A stretch of 64,000 nt of DNA from Harmothoe impar. Its lineage: Eukaryota > Annelida > Polychaeta > Phyllodocida > Polynoidae. The stretch covers positions 48,961,523 through 49,025,522 of the forward strand of contig OX381717.1 of NCBI GenBank assembly GCA_947462335.1, written 5' to 3'. Below, one piece after another: positions 34,700-44,953 of the stretch; positions within the stretch are counted from its first letter, which is position 1, and each line of letters starts with the position of its first letter. A model generated the notes under the pieces. That model was not told where the DNA came from. It did not search any database and saw only the letters and a list, made by a program, of their open reading frames with translations. The translations under genes and the position numbers were made by a program.

Positions 34700-34945
34700 G
34701 CTTGATAGGAGGTAGCGATGAGCAGTTATTTGATTGTAATGTCCATGGGAAGGACGGGGAAGCCCAACCTACGGGAGGCGAGCCACCAACTAACAGTTTT
34801 TCAAGACACTTTAGTAATAAGAGTAAGAGGAAACGCTAGCATCAAGGTGAAGCTACCAAGGATGAAAGAGGACATTTTCACCAAAGGCCCTCTTGTCAGA
34901 GGGGCCACATTATGGAATGAACTTGATCCAGAAACCTAACATACT
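34700..34945 (+). pseudogene. 3' relic of a LINE reverse transcriptase ORF
   Basis: The open frame ending at 34939 contains VKLPRMKEDIFTKGPLVRG and then LWNELDPE. This matches the usual C-terminus of CR1/Jockey-type pol proteins; compare [15 protein letters not shown] in the LINE at 43413-59765. Downstream, GCCAAATAAAATAAT near 35090 looks like the LINE 3' tail. Only the last part survives. Confidence 0.55.
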
Positions 34946-35099
34946 GATTCACACACAGACTTTATGAAAGCTCTAATATAGATAGATTAAGTTATCATTT
35001 CCTGAACTATGAACTTTTGAGAATCTAATCGCTCGAGTTACTCTCATTTTGGCATTAGGTGAAAAGCACCCCATGTATTGTGATTTTTGTTGCCAAATA

Positions 35100-35701
35100 A
35101 AATAATCAACTACAACTACTGCGACCCGGATGAGAGGCCCTAGTGTGTGCCAATGAATAAACCTGCCAGTTCTTTAACACTATAAACAACACGTCGTACG
35201 ATCGTTTATTACATCATTTTGAAAATAACTAATCTCAACTTTTCCATATCTGACAAACGATTATCTGATTTTGAAATGCTTGGATAAATAAAGCTGCATT
35301 CCGGAGTTGGTGGGGCCCACCAACACAACTAATACAGTAAACAAAAAGGTTTTTTTTCTTAGCTGGGTCATGTATGCTCATTCTTCCAGCTGGCCTTTGT
35401 TATAAAGAATAATAGTTAATAACTCTTACTGTTATACAATAATAGGGGAGATAACATGGTTGTGAAAATGGTGAAAATGGGACTCACTGAAGCTCTGCCC
35501 ATATAACGATAATATTATTTGTGTTTCCTTTTTGTTAAAGGGGACTAGTTCTTCTGATGATATGATAAATAATTGGAATTCATAAACCTGCAAGGGCCTG
35601 AGGACAGTACTGGAATGATGCCAGTGGAGCTTTGTACCATCATGTGCAAGCCCCCCGCTGTAAATTTGGAGGCCTTGTTAATGTGGTTCTTATACAAAAC
35701 T
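35100..35701. other. Intergenic
   Basis: No gene or repeat end recognised. Confidence 0.3.
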
Positions 35702-35762
35702 GGTCCTAGTACTGGGGCAAGGTCAAGGCCAGGTGAGAACATACCCAGACTGTAGACTTGCA
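35702..35762. repeat. Duplicated block A (copy 1)
   Basis: The 61 bases starting GGTCCTAGTACTGGGGCAAG recur at 37060-37120 with one or two changes. The tyrosine-recombinase fragment follows directly. Confidence 0.8.
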
Positions 35763-35784
35763 CAAGTCCTCTATTGTTTCATAG

Positions 35785-36315
35785 AGATATATAGATAGAG
35801 TAGAACTCAAATCTACTCTCCCCATCAGCGGTGATGTGGGGTGGTCCCACACCATCCAGAGGGGATATGTCCTGAGTGATGAACAGGGTCTCCAGATCAT
35901 CATTAGATTGTCAAAGACAATAACTCCGGGCAGTCTCCCTTCTGTCATAGTCCTTCCCCGCATTAACTCATCACCGGCGTGCCCGGCGGCGGCCTGGGAC
36001 AAGTACATAGACACTGTCCCTGGCGTCACAGCGGGCCCAGCCTTCATCCTACAGGATGGGTCCCCGCTGTGTACCCGGCAGCTGGTGGTAGTCCTCCAGG
36101 CGGCTCTCAACTCATACGGCTGTCCATACGCCGACACTATACGCTCTCATTCATTAAGGCGAGGAGGGGCTCAAGCAGCTGTAGCTGCAGGCTCGAACAG
36201 ACAAGACGTTGCAAAGCATGGCACATGGTCATCAATCAATGGCCTACGTTCATACGTCCCTTCTCAGTCCTCATACAAAGTCTCAGCTGCGCTCTCTTCT
36301 TTATTTGCACCATAG
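35785..36315 (+). pseudogene. C-terminal part of a tyrosine recombinase (Crypton/DIRS-like)
   Basis: A single open frame of about 175 codons has no credible start: the first in-frame methionine-like codon is GTG, and a stop lies at 35782. It has the hallmarks of the tyrosine-recombinase catalytic domain: HSLRRGG (the H-x-x-R box), KHGTW (the His/Trp box) and SYVP with the candidate nucleophile Tyr. Before these come a basic SKT strand and the typical extended loop. The frame ends shortly after the Tyr, at a normal C-terminus. The N-terminal DNA-binding half and the first catalytic Arg region are not visible, so it is either a later exon or a truncated element. DIRS retrotransposons and Cryptons both carry such enzymes in animals, and no RT or RNase H is nearby. 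Confidence 0.6.
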
Positions 36316-36862
36316 ACAATCGGACTTACATGTATCTACTTGTTCTTAAACTTTCATGTTAATACTTTCATGTCTATACACTACATGTATGTTAAACTTA
36401 TGTCATTCCAACTACCTACTCATAGGGTACAGGTATAAACATACCGTATATATATTTTATGACATCATACATCCTGTAACTGCATAAATATGTTCAACAC
36501 TTTTCACAGGATAAAAGTTCCAAACTATATATTATCGGGTGTTTGTTGTTTCATTAGTGACATATTAGTGATCTTGCCATTTTTAAACAAATATGACTCA
36601 AAAGATACACATAGGAAATGATCTGAGAAAAATTATTCATGCTCTATGTAACATGTAGGTACATTACATGTAATACCAAAGTCCTCAAGTATGTATTCCT
36701 TGAACTAGGTATGACAGAATGGTCATTTTCCGTGGTATTGTTATGCTAATGCTAAATACAGCCCCCACCGTCTCCCCTCCCCCTCATTAGCATAATAATA
36801 CCGCATCCCTGGCGCCCGTGAGGGCTGCAGTACTTGTTTCCTATCCTTCTTTCACGTCCTTG
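36316..36862. other. Intergenic downstream of the recombinase fragment
   Basis: AT-rich, with a short palindrome-like ATTAGCATAATAATACCG / GGTATTGTTATGCTAATG pair around 36735-36802 that could be an element end. No gene. Confidence 0.3.
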
Positions 36863-36941
36863 ATTGTTTGAACTTATTGGGGCACCTTCAGTGTGAAGCC
36901 ACTGTTAAATAAGTTAGAACTTTACCAACATATTTTTAAAG
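36863..36941. repeat. Duplicated block B (copy 1)
   Basis: The ~78 bases starting ATTGTTTGAACTTATTGGGG recur at 37139-37217 with a few substitutions. Confidence 0.8.
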
Positions 36942-37059
36942 TAACTGTAGCTTTTCGGCTCCACAACTTCTTCCGTACCATGGGACACCACCAGGACAAA
37001 GGTATTCATGTAGGTGTTTATCAGTTACTAAGGTGTGTCCAGAATCTAGGCCTGTCATT

Positions 37060-37217
37060 GGTCCTAGTACTGGGACAAGGTCAAGGCCAGGTGAGAACAT
37101 ACCCAGACTGTAGACTTGCAGTCCTCTTGCAGTCCTCTATTGTTTGAACTTATTGGGGCACCTTCAGTGAGAAGACACTGTTAAATAAGTTAGAATTTTA
37201 CCAACATATTTTTAAAG
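37060..37217. repeat. Blocks A and B, second copies
   Basis: Block A (37060-37120) and block B (37139-37217) appear here almost adjacent. Their first copies, at 35702 and 36863, are separated by the recombinase fragment. A local duplication with deletion, or element-mediated rearrangement, explains this. Confidence 0.75.
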
Positions 37218-38016
37218 ACATCTGTTGGATCAGTTGCATTTTAGGTGGACATTGCCACTGTCCTGCATGTTTTCGCAAAGACTGTTGCAACAAAAGATGG
37301 CAGCTCGCTTGGTACCTCCTCTGGCCATTGCATTATTGTTCGTTTGTTTTGTTTTAACTGCAGATTCATATGTGTAGCTCGTAAACATGGGACTGCAAAA
37401 GTAGACATTGTAATCTGGAAGGAAAAAAGAGAACATCATAAATAGAACATGACACGACCAGCCACACATTCATGACATTACAAAACACATTTAGGAAGTC
37501 ATTCAAGGTGAATAAACAGTTTTATATTAGTTTATGAGATTATCCCCCCAACATGGCAATTGTCATTGCCTCCCCCTACCCCCATGGGAAAACTGTGGGT
37601 GCCAATTTTGCCTTACATACCAATACAATTACAAAGCATTTTCAATTTGTCCATTAACCAAGTGTGATTTACGGGTATAAAACTACCACGTTTTCAACCA
37701 ACCACAGGTGAGCCCATCTTACCACCATTGCATTACATCATTTTTAGCAAGTTTACATGGAAATAAATATAACTTATGACCTTACACTTTGACCACATAT
37801 ATCTGTAGAACTCTCTGTCTTGACTGTATTATAGTCTTTGTGAAAACACAACAGGAAGGTGTTTCACAACGGCTGTAATAGATTGATCTCTTTCCAAGTG
37901 CTTCTAAGCTCCCACCTCTCATAGTTTTGACTTACCAACATTCTATTACCACACTGGTCGTAAGTATAATGACTAGTCGTAAGTGGGCTACAAAGCAAGT
38001 GTTTCACAAGCAGGTA
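37218..38016. other. Intergenic
   Basis: An isolated end resembling the next MITE (CAGGAAGGTGTTTCACAACG) occurs near 37850. No gene recognised. Confidence 0.3.
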
Positions 38017-38219
38017 CAGGAAGGTGTTTCAAAAGGGCGCTATTAGAAGAAGAATATTCTAATAGTGGTATTACGAGTGACGAAAAGTCAATGAAATAGA
38101 ACAGACTTTGTGAAACACTTTGTTGATAGTGGTTTTTCTGTTCTATTCCGCAACTTATTCAGTGCTCGTAGGAACGTGGAATATTCCAGAAATAATATTC
38201 CTTTTGAAACACCTTCCTG
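38017..38219. mobile_element. MITE with CAGGAAGGTG termini
   Basis: A perfect 20-bp terminal inverted repeat (CAGGAAGGTGTTTCAAAAGG) bounds a 203-bp element with GAATATTC-type inner repeats. No ORF, and no clear target duplication. Confidence 0.8.
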
Positions 38220-38473
38220 GTGAATTCTATGAGTGATACTGCCTCAGGAATAACAGTTATGAGTACAAATAAAGTGTCCCCATAACACTTGGACCTCATG
38301 TTGTCCCCTGTTTTAGTTTTTTTCTCCAGAAAAATATTTTCTCATCTTTTCTTAGCCTACATGAAGAGGACGTGTTATATAATTTTTGTGCTTTGTGCTA
38401 TCTCTGACAAGGTTTGCATTGTGATAATGTGTAGACTCATATCCCTCATATTCGTTATAAAGTGCAGCCTTTT

Positions 38474-39055
38474 CCCAGTGGACAAAAAAGGTTATACAAC
38501 ATAGAGAGTTTTAGCAGGCAGAATGTAGACATACACGTAGACGTGGAGAGAGCTACGTGATTCCCTACGTATGGAAGCTAAATGAGTTTTAGCATATACA
38601 CACTGCCGTGGGCGATAGTGACGTAGCAGAAATAGTGCCATGTTTGACAATATTTTTCAATATGTTCTCCTATTTCAATCTTTTCCATTTTCACTGAGCA
38701 TACCCATGTACACCTGAACATGATTGTGATTTAATATCATAACGATCCGTTGGCTTAATCTTTTGTAACATAGATACGCAGTGGTAAACGTAGCAAACAC
38801 GTTCTTTACGTCCATGACGTGCGTAGCCCTTACTGAAGGTAGCAGAGAGCCCACATATTGATGACGTCACTAATGGTTGCTATGAAAGAGCTACGTCTAC
38901 GTGCACGGCTACGTCTACGTTTGGCCTGCTAAAACTCCCTATTTACAATGTTAAAACGTTATATAACGTTTCTCTAAGGCTCTTTACTATAGCAAACCGT
39001 TATACAACCTTTAAACGTTATTTCAACGTACAATAACGTTTTTTGTTTATCTGGG
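38474..39055. mobile_element. CCCAG-type MITE, interrupted by another element
   Basis: The outer ends CCCAGTGGACAAAAAAGG and AACGTTTTTTGTTTATCTGGG are inverted copies. AACGTTATATAACG repeats fill the right half. The short related element at 40233-40373 shows the uninterrupted form. Confidence 0.7.
38504..38939. mobile_element. Nested TIR element with GTTTTAGCAGGC termini
   Basis: GAGAGTTTTAGCAGGC and its inverted copy GCCTGCTAAAACTCCC bound 436 bp. A TA lies on both sides (38502-38503, 38940-38941), consistent with a TA target. ACGTAGACGT motifs repeat near both ends. Inserted into the CCCAG-type MITE. Confidence 0.75.
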
Positions 39056-40232
39056 TTGCAGCATGAGTAAAGGGTTTAGAATGGCAATAGAATATATATT
39101 GCAGGTGCTTCAGAAGGATCATACTATCATGTGGTACATGCAACAATTTCACATCCTCCCTGAAAAAGCAGAAATCAGAATGCGAAGCAAGAAATCCCTT
39201 AAGTGGCATAGTCCGATGATTAGGGCTCAAAAATCAATTTTGTTTAAAATGAACCAGAATGTTTTATATGACCATACTCCATGTCCTAACTACTTTATTT
39301 AACATCATTCCCCAGAATTCAGCCTAGATTTCAGCCAATTATCAGATTTATGCCCAATTTAAGACTTTTGGAGTACACGCTATAATTCCACCCATTGAAA
39401 ATACACTGTACAATGCTATACCTGTGTTCATAGGATCCCCTTAATTGTGTCTTATTGATCACCAATGCTATTTTTGTGTGCCCTATTCTCCAAATATGAT
39501 ATTGTGATGACATTTTGAACAACTTTAGATAAAAATTTAAAATATGGAAAAAATCGGACCATGCCACTTTAGGAAAGTCCTAAAATCACCACGCAACTAA
39601 CCCAAAGAGCTAAATCCTCTGTTACAGTCTCCTTAAAATCTCCCTCCCTGCTGAGCCTTGATACCTTTTCACTGATAAAGTTGATTTTAGCGAAGGTCAC
39701 AACGCAATAAAACCGCATGCGGCCCTCAAAGCATTGATATATCCATTAAACACATGCAATGATACCAAGCGGGCCAATCAGGGGAGAGAGCCCAGACAGC
39801 GTAATTGTATGAGGCAATATTAGCCAGACATTTTAATGGTCATGTGTTATGGACACTTAATTTCTCTCATGCTCCTCATGAAAAAAAGCGAAACCACACC
39901 GCACGATTCTCGTTAATGATTGATATCCACCATGATCATCCAACAGAAAAACGATTTAATAGCTTTGACCAGACATCAATCGATTTATATTCACATTCAG
40001 TGAATATATTATAAGATGGGACCTTGGTCCCCGAGCGCTCAGGATTGCCAGCATCTACACTGGAGACATTATCCATGTAAGCCTGTATGAGGAACTTCTA
40101 GGAAAATAACACCGGTGAGTAGCACTATGGTCTTATACTCTTATAATGCTAAGGTACATGAAAATGTGTCAGCTGACTTAACAATGATAACTAACGAAAA
40201 TCAAAAACAGTGAAGTCACTCTGATACGATAA
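39056..40232. other. Intergenic
   Basis: Small ORFs without recognised domains. No repeat termini seen. Confidence 0.3.
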
Positions 40233-40373
40233 CCCAGTAAACAAAATACAACATTTTATTACGTTATACGACGTTATATAACGTTTCTTTAAACCTTCTT
40301 ACTATGGCATAGCGTTATTTAAAGTTTTAAAACGTTATAATGATGTAAAATAACGTTTTATCTGTTAGCTGGG
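40233..40373. mobile_element. Short CCCAG-type MITE
   Basis: A 141-bp element from CCCAGTAAACAAAA to TTTTATCTGTTAGCTGGG, with TTATATAACG and CGTTATAA inverted motifs inside. Same family as the outer element at 38474-39055. Confidence 0.7.
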
Positions 40374-40862
40374 AATTCTTGAACTTTCACGAGACATTTA
40401 AACTGATGGCAGGATTGTACCTAAGGTGTTTACTGTATTTTTATAAAACAATATCGTAAAATGAGATTCCCACTGCTATTTCATAAAACCTTATTTGATT
40501 ATACATGATAATGAGCACATCCCTCCCGATAACGTCTGTAGATCTTGATGAACCATTTGTAATGTGTCCTTCGTTTATTAAGGCAAATTCAATTGATCAT
40601 GCTATAAATCACCCACTCCTATAATTATTTAGTTTTGTGAAAAAGTAACATTTCAAATAGAACCTCCGTTTTTCATCATTCACATTTGTACACCAAGGAG
40701 AGTTGAGACTAGCAACATGTTACATTGACTTTTACTATATCCCAGTGCAGAAGCTGCTTGAGTTGTGTGCTATCGTTGTGCATCACAATTGCCATTCAGA
40801 ACTATATGGAATCAAATCAGATTTAGAAAAACAGAAACCTTTCGAATGCAAACTATTTTTGT
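40374..40862. other. Intergenic
   Basis: No gene or repeat recognised. Confidence 0.3.
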
Positions 40863-41245
40863 AATCTATTTTTGAATCATCCCTGTAATTGTCTGTAATG
40901 TTCTGCAATCTATTCTTGCAGTCTTTTGGAAATTGTAATTGCCTGTGAATACTTTTTGTAATTGTATGTAGATGATTATGCTAATTGTCCATGAACTATT
41001 CTTGAAATTGTCTGTGAACTATTCATGTTACTGTTTTTGAACTGTTTTTGTAATTGTCTGTGAACCATTTTTGTAATTGTCTGTATATAATCATGGTAAT
41101 TGCCTGAGAACTATTCTTTAAACTTTCTTTGAACTATTCGTGTTACTGTTTGGAATATTCTTGTAAGTGTCTGTTAACTATTTTTGTAATTGTCTGTGGA
41201 TAACTGTGGCAATTGTCTGAGAACTATATTTGAAATAGTCTTGTG
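40863..41245. repeat. Degenerate minisatellite, ~30-bp unit
   Basis: A dozen or so diverged units of the form TTTTTGTAATTGTCTGTGAACTA. Substitutions and small indels in nearly every unit show it is old. Non-coding. Confidence 0.75.
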
Positions 41246-41516
41246 AAATGATCTCGCAGCTAAAGGGGTTAGAATGTGTATTGAGAGGGTATTGAGAGGG
41301 TGTGCCAGGAGGGCGGGGAGTGTTACTCCAACCATGAACCTGTATATACGTTCATGCTCCAGCTATATCTATACCTTTATTAAGGATACTGTATACAATC
41401 TAAGTGCCCCCCTGTGGATGCTTTGAGAACCTTCAGAAACTGTTTCGGGGCACCCCTGCTCCACCTGGTGGATGCGCATGCAAACACCAATTTGGAAAAT
41501 ATTTTAGTAGTTTTCT

Positions 41517-41735
41517 CCAAGAGAGCCTTGAACTTAGGATCTCAGGATTTACAGGCAAACTTGCTACCTACTGAGCTAACCAGACATGTGTCTGTGAGGA
41601 CTGCTAATGTTATGGTCAGTGGTACTTAGCATGTCTAGTTTGAAAAACTTTTTCAGTTTTCCCCAAGAGAGGCTTGAACTCACAACCTATGAATCAACAG
41701 GCAGGCATGCTACTGACTGAGCTAACCGGGCAAGT
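41517..41735 (-). repeat. Two tRNA-derived SINE heads in tandem
   Basis: On the minus strand, copies at about 41735-41655 and 41590-41517 each show GGTTAGCTCAGTCAGTAG-type A-boxes and a GTTCAAG(C/G)-type B-box. Both are related to the SINE at 31990-32090. Confidence 0.65.
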
Positions 41736-42296
41736 ATCTGTAAGCACTGTTCAGATATATATGTAGGATCTGATGACTACAAGTGGAATATCATCTAATG
41801 ATGTAGCTTGTCAGGTGGTTCTTGTCCACTTGCTAAAGATTGGCACCATAATTGGTGCTGTTCTTTTGATATATTACACCTATCATATATAGCCATGTTC
41901 TGACAGACTTTGGTGAAGAATCTATGGGTTGATTCCTTTTAATGAAGGGATTATCTTGCAATTGTCAAGCAAGTCCCCAATATCTAACTCAATAGTTTCA
42001 ACCCTATTGAGATATAATATGTGAATTACCTCTAGGATCCTGAGAAATATCCTAAGTCACCTAAGTAATTTACTGTTATGATAAACATCTTGATGCCTTG
42101 TTTTAGGTTGAAATGATGTCTTGGATATCTGTAAAAAGTCCCACCAGGTGGGGTGATTTTACTCTGGTATGGCACCATAAATCTCTTTCATTTTTTTTTC
42201 TGTACTATTTATATATATAGGAAGATATGTAGCGATTCTCAAGTAGTTTCTATGGTTTTCTGAGATAGTATCCAGTGTCCTCAATTAAAATTATAT
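41736..42296. other. Intergenic
   Basis: No gene recognised. A short TA run near 42215. Confidence 0.3.
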
Positions 42297-42523
42297 ATCG
42301 TAAATTCTCACGTATAAGCCTAACTCGTGTATAAGCCCCGCCCCTAGCATTGCCAAATTATATAAGACGCAGGCAGGGTCTGTAAATTGCTAGTTTGGTA
42401 AGGTAGTATTCTTATAAAAACTCTTATATAGGCCGCATCCTATATATAGGTATGTTTGCTATCAAAAGAAAGCTGACTCTGACTCGTGTACAGTCTGCGA
42501 CCTTAACTCCAACAATTTATGGT
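42297..42523. mobile_element. MITE, ATAAGCCGC family (copy 3)
   Basis: Begins ATCGTAAATTCTCACGTATA and ends AACAATTTATGGT. Internally it is collinear with the copy at 1118-1341 but more decayed, with several CG to TG or CA changes as expected from CpG decay. Confidence 0.7.
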
Positions 42524-42818
42524 GAGTCCCCAGACTGATATGTATAATATCAGTCAATATGTTTTGCACCGCAGAGGTATTTTACTCTTCTTCCTGGAAC
42601 AACTCAAGGTCATTTTTCATAGTACTCCTGCCTTTTGTAGTTAGAATAAAAATAATTGCCTCTCTTCATGGCGAGACTCAGTCAAAACATAAATGTTTCA
42701 GCTACGACAGGAGGAAAAACAGAAATGCCTTTCTTCATTAGCGACACTCAGTCAAAACACAACAAAGGATGCAGGAAACCTACATGGAACATGGAACAGA
42801 CAGAGTAGCTGTAAGGAT

Positions 42819-42933
42819 CACCATCCACAGAGTATAAATCGGCGGTATACAGCCATTCTATATGCAATTTACATAGGGAATGTATGGCAATTTTCTTGAT
42901 ATACGGCCGATTTATGCTCTGTGGACGGTGGCC
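42819..42933. repeat. Hairpin MITE, ~115 bp
   Basis: CCATCCACAGAGTATAAATC / GATTTATGCTCTGTGGACGG arms, continuing inward with GGCGGTATA / TATACGGCC. Non-coding. Confidence 0.75.
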
Positions 42934-43279
42934 ATAAACAAAGGATTTCCCAACCTGTGGTCATCTGTAGTACCCTAGTACAGTACAGCCTTATTCAATG
43001 CGGATGTCCCTACACCAGCTGTACACTGCCACAGTTTAATGAGAAAATGACTAATAAGAGGTTGAGGTTGAGGTTGTTTATTATGCGAATAGTTCCTGAT
43101 GGAACTGTTTTCGGCGCACACGTATGGGATTGACATGGACATATCCTGGTTCACCATACGGTGCTAGCTAACTAATCTCATTGTGCCCATTTGAAATAAT
43201 GCTTAAGTGAATTTTTTACATAGAGAACCTAGAAGGATGTCACATAACATATATACAAAGGTGACCTTTATAAAACTGG
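42934..43279. other. Intergenic
   Basis: Three GAGGTT units near 43060 are the only structure seen. Confidence 0.3.
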
Positions 43280-44343
43280 GTCATGTTTAAATTCATAGCT
43301 TATATAGTTCATAATATGCAATTTATTCCTGATATACAGTTCATAATATGTATCACCGCAGGGTTTGTGAGGCGCTGGGGGAAAGGAACGGGATCGAAGT
43401 GCAATAATATACTTAAGCCTGGTTAAGCAGGGGTAAATTTTCAATTGCATGTTTAAAGCGGTGGCTGGTCGTAGATCGTTGGGTTTTATTGTCTAACTTG
43501 TCCCAGAGTGAGACGCCCCTGTAATAAGGTGACTTCTGATAGAAACTTGTCTTAGCTCGTCGCTTTGCGAATTTTATTTTTAAATCTCCCCTCGTCCTTA
43601 CGTCCCGTTGTTCCAGGGCCTCTCCACCATGGGCTTTTTTCCACATTAAGCAAAGTAACTGAAATTTGCGCTTCCTGGCAAGGAAGTCTACCTTGCATTC
43701 TTTATGCAGATCGATCACACTCATACCCCTAATACGAGCTCGGAGACAGATACGCAGAGCGTGATTTTGCATACGTTGTAGCTTTGTTAGATCAGCAGAG
43801 TGAGCGCTACCGGTGTAGAAGGAACAGTAGTCTACACTCGGAATGATCATTACCTTATATACTTCGAGGCAGACATCTTTAGATGTAGATTTCCGGAGAT
43901 GATTCAATTTGTACAACTTATTGCCAAAGCATTTTTTGGTATTGTTCATATGCGGAGTGAGACTTAGTTTACTGTCCAGCTCAACACCAAGGTATGAGTA
44001 ACTAGTACAGGATGGTAGAACCACACCATTTAGGGTCATTGCTGGGTTACCTATGTCTGCCAATCTAGCACCTGAGCCGAAATACATACACATACTTTTA
44101 GTGGTGTTAATAGTCATAAAGTTATTGAGACACCAGTCTCCCACCCTGTCAATATCAGCCTGTAGAAGCCTATCAGCTTCATCTTTATCCGTATGTGATA
44201 TGTATAGAATAACATCATCCGCGTACATAGTAAATTTACAATTTTGGATACTATTTCCAAGGTCGTTAATGAAGAGGACAAATAACAGAGGGCCGAGTAT
44301 GGAACCCTGGGGTACTCCAAAACTTACATTAGATTCTTGGGAC
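43280..44343 (-). pseudogene. LINE (CR1/Jockey-like) ORF2, 3' half, split by the Gypsy insertion
   Basis: Minus-strand reverse transcriptase, C-terminal portion, ending at a TAA at 43413-43415 with an AATAAA-bearing 3' tail to about 43280. The frame enters from 44339 with the motif [12 protein letters not shown], followed by the catalytic YADD box (44225-44210) and the usual thumb and tail region ending in [13 protein letters not shown]. The other half lies at 58483-59765. Reading frame and target duplication agree across the split, so the LINE appears to have been open before the LTR element inserted. A lone start at 44228 would give a truncated, non-functional protein. Confidence 0.85.
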
Positions 44344-44891
44344 TGTAACGGGTTGACTATAAAGTCTAACTGTTATTGTTGTATATCTATTGTATGTTGT
44401 ATGATGTAAGACAACACGGTTCTATTGTGTTTAATAACTGTTTTATTCATCTAACTAGTGTCGTCGGTTCGTTACATACACCGACTCCTCTAGTTCGGTT
44501 ATCTATATGGTAGTGTACCGGTACCACCTTCGGTTACCGTCGGTAGTTGTTACATAATCATTTTTACATAACTAAACCTAACAGGTGGCGCTGCTAGTAC
44601 GGTCACGTGGCTACGCAGCGCTGTATATAAGACGGCTACTTCCCCATTGGAAGTCAGTCAGGTTTGGGACTGTCGTGACATGACCACCCTGTGCTCACGG
44701 GCTTAACTCTATGCTATAGGGTTGCCCCACTGTATTATATATCTGTTCTGATCTTGTATATCCGCTGGTTATACTTGTACTATAATACACAAGAGTTACC
44801 TTTACAATAAAGTCGCCGTATATTAAAGTCTAATTTACCTTGTCTGGTTTTTGTACTCAAGTGTCACATACGTAGTAAGAGACCAACTACA
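44344..44891 (+). repeat. 5' LTR
   Basis: 548 bp, TG...CA bounded. U3 runs to the predicted start site at about 44656. R extends past an AATAAA at 44806-44811. U5 follows to 44891. It contains one ACCGTCGGT motif (44536-44544) that also recurs inside the element. Confidence 0.95.
44604..44660 (+). promoter_or_regulatory. LTR core promoter
   Basis: A CACGTG E-box (44604-44609), TATATAA (44624-44630) and an initiator TCAGTC with its A at 44656, 32 bases after the first T of the TATA box. Spacing and motifs are canonical for RNA polymerase II. The predicted start marks the U3/R boundary. Confidence 0.65.
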
Positions 44892-44892
44892 T

Positions 44893-44910
44893 TGGTGCCG
44901 TGACCACTTG
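44893..44910 (+). other. Primer-binding site
   Basis: TGGTGCCGTGACCACTTG begins one base after the 5' LTR. TGG complements the CCA end of a tRNA. I cannot say which tRNA is used. Confidence 0.75.
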
Positions 44911-44953
44911 ATCGAACCGACCATTGATAGGGTATTAAATAGACTTACAGTAT

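Noticed and set aside
40863..41245. CRISPR-like repeat-spacer array
   Set aside because: Units are contiguous, degenerate and without unique spacers, and the genome is eukaryotic. It is a minisatellite.
44053..44409. 118-codon plus-strand ORF overlapping the LINE RT
   Set aside because: Antisense shadow of the reverse transcriptase frame that runs into the LTR.
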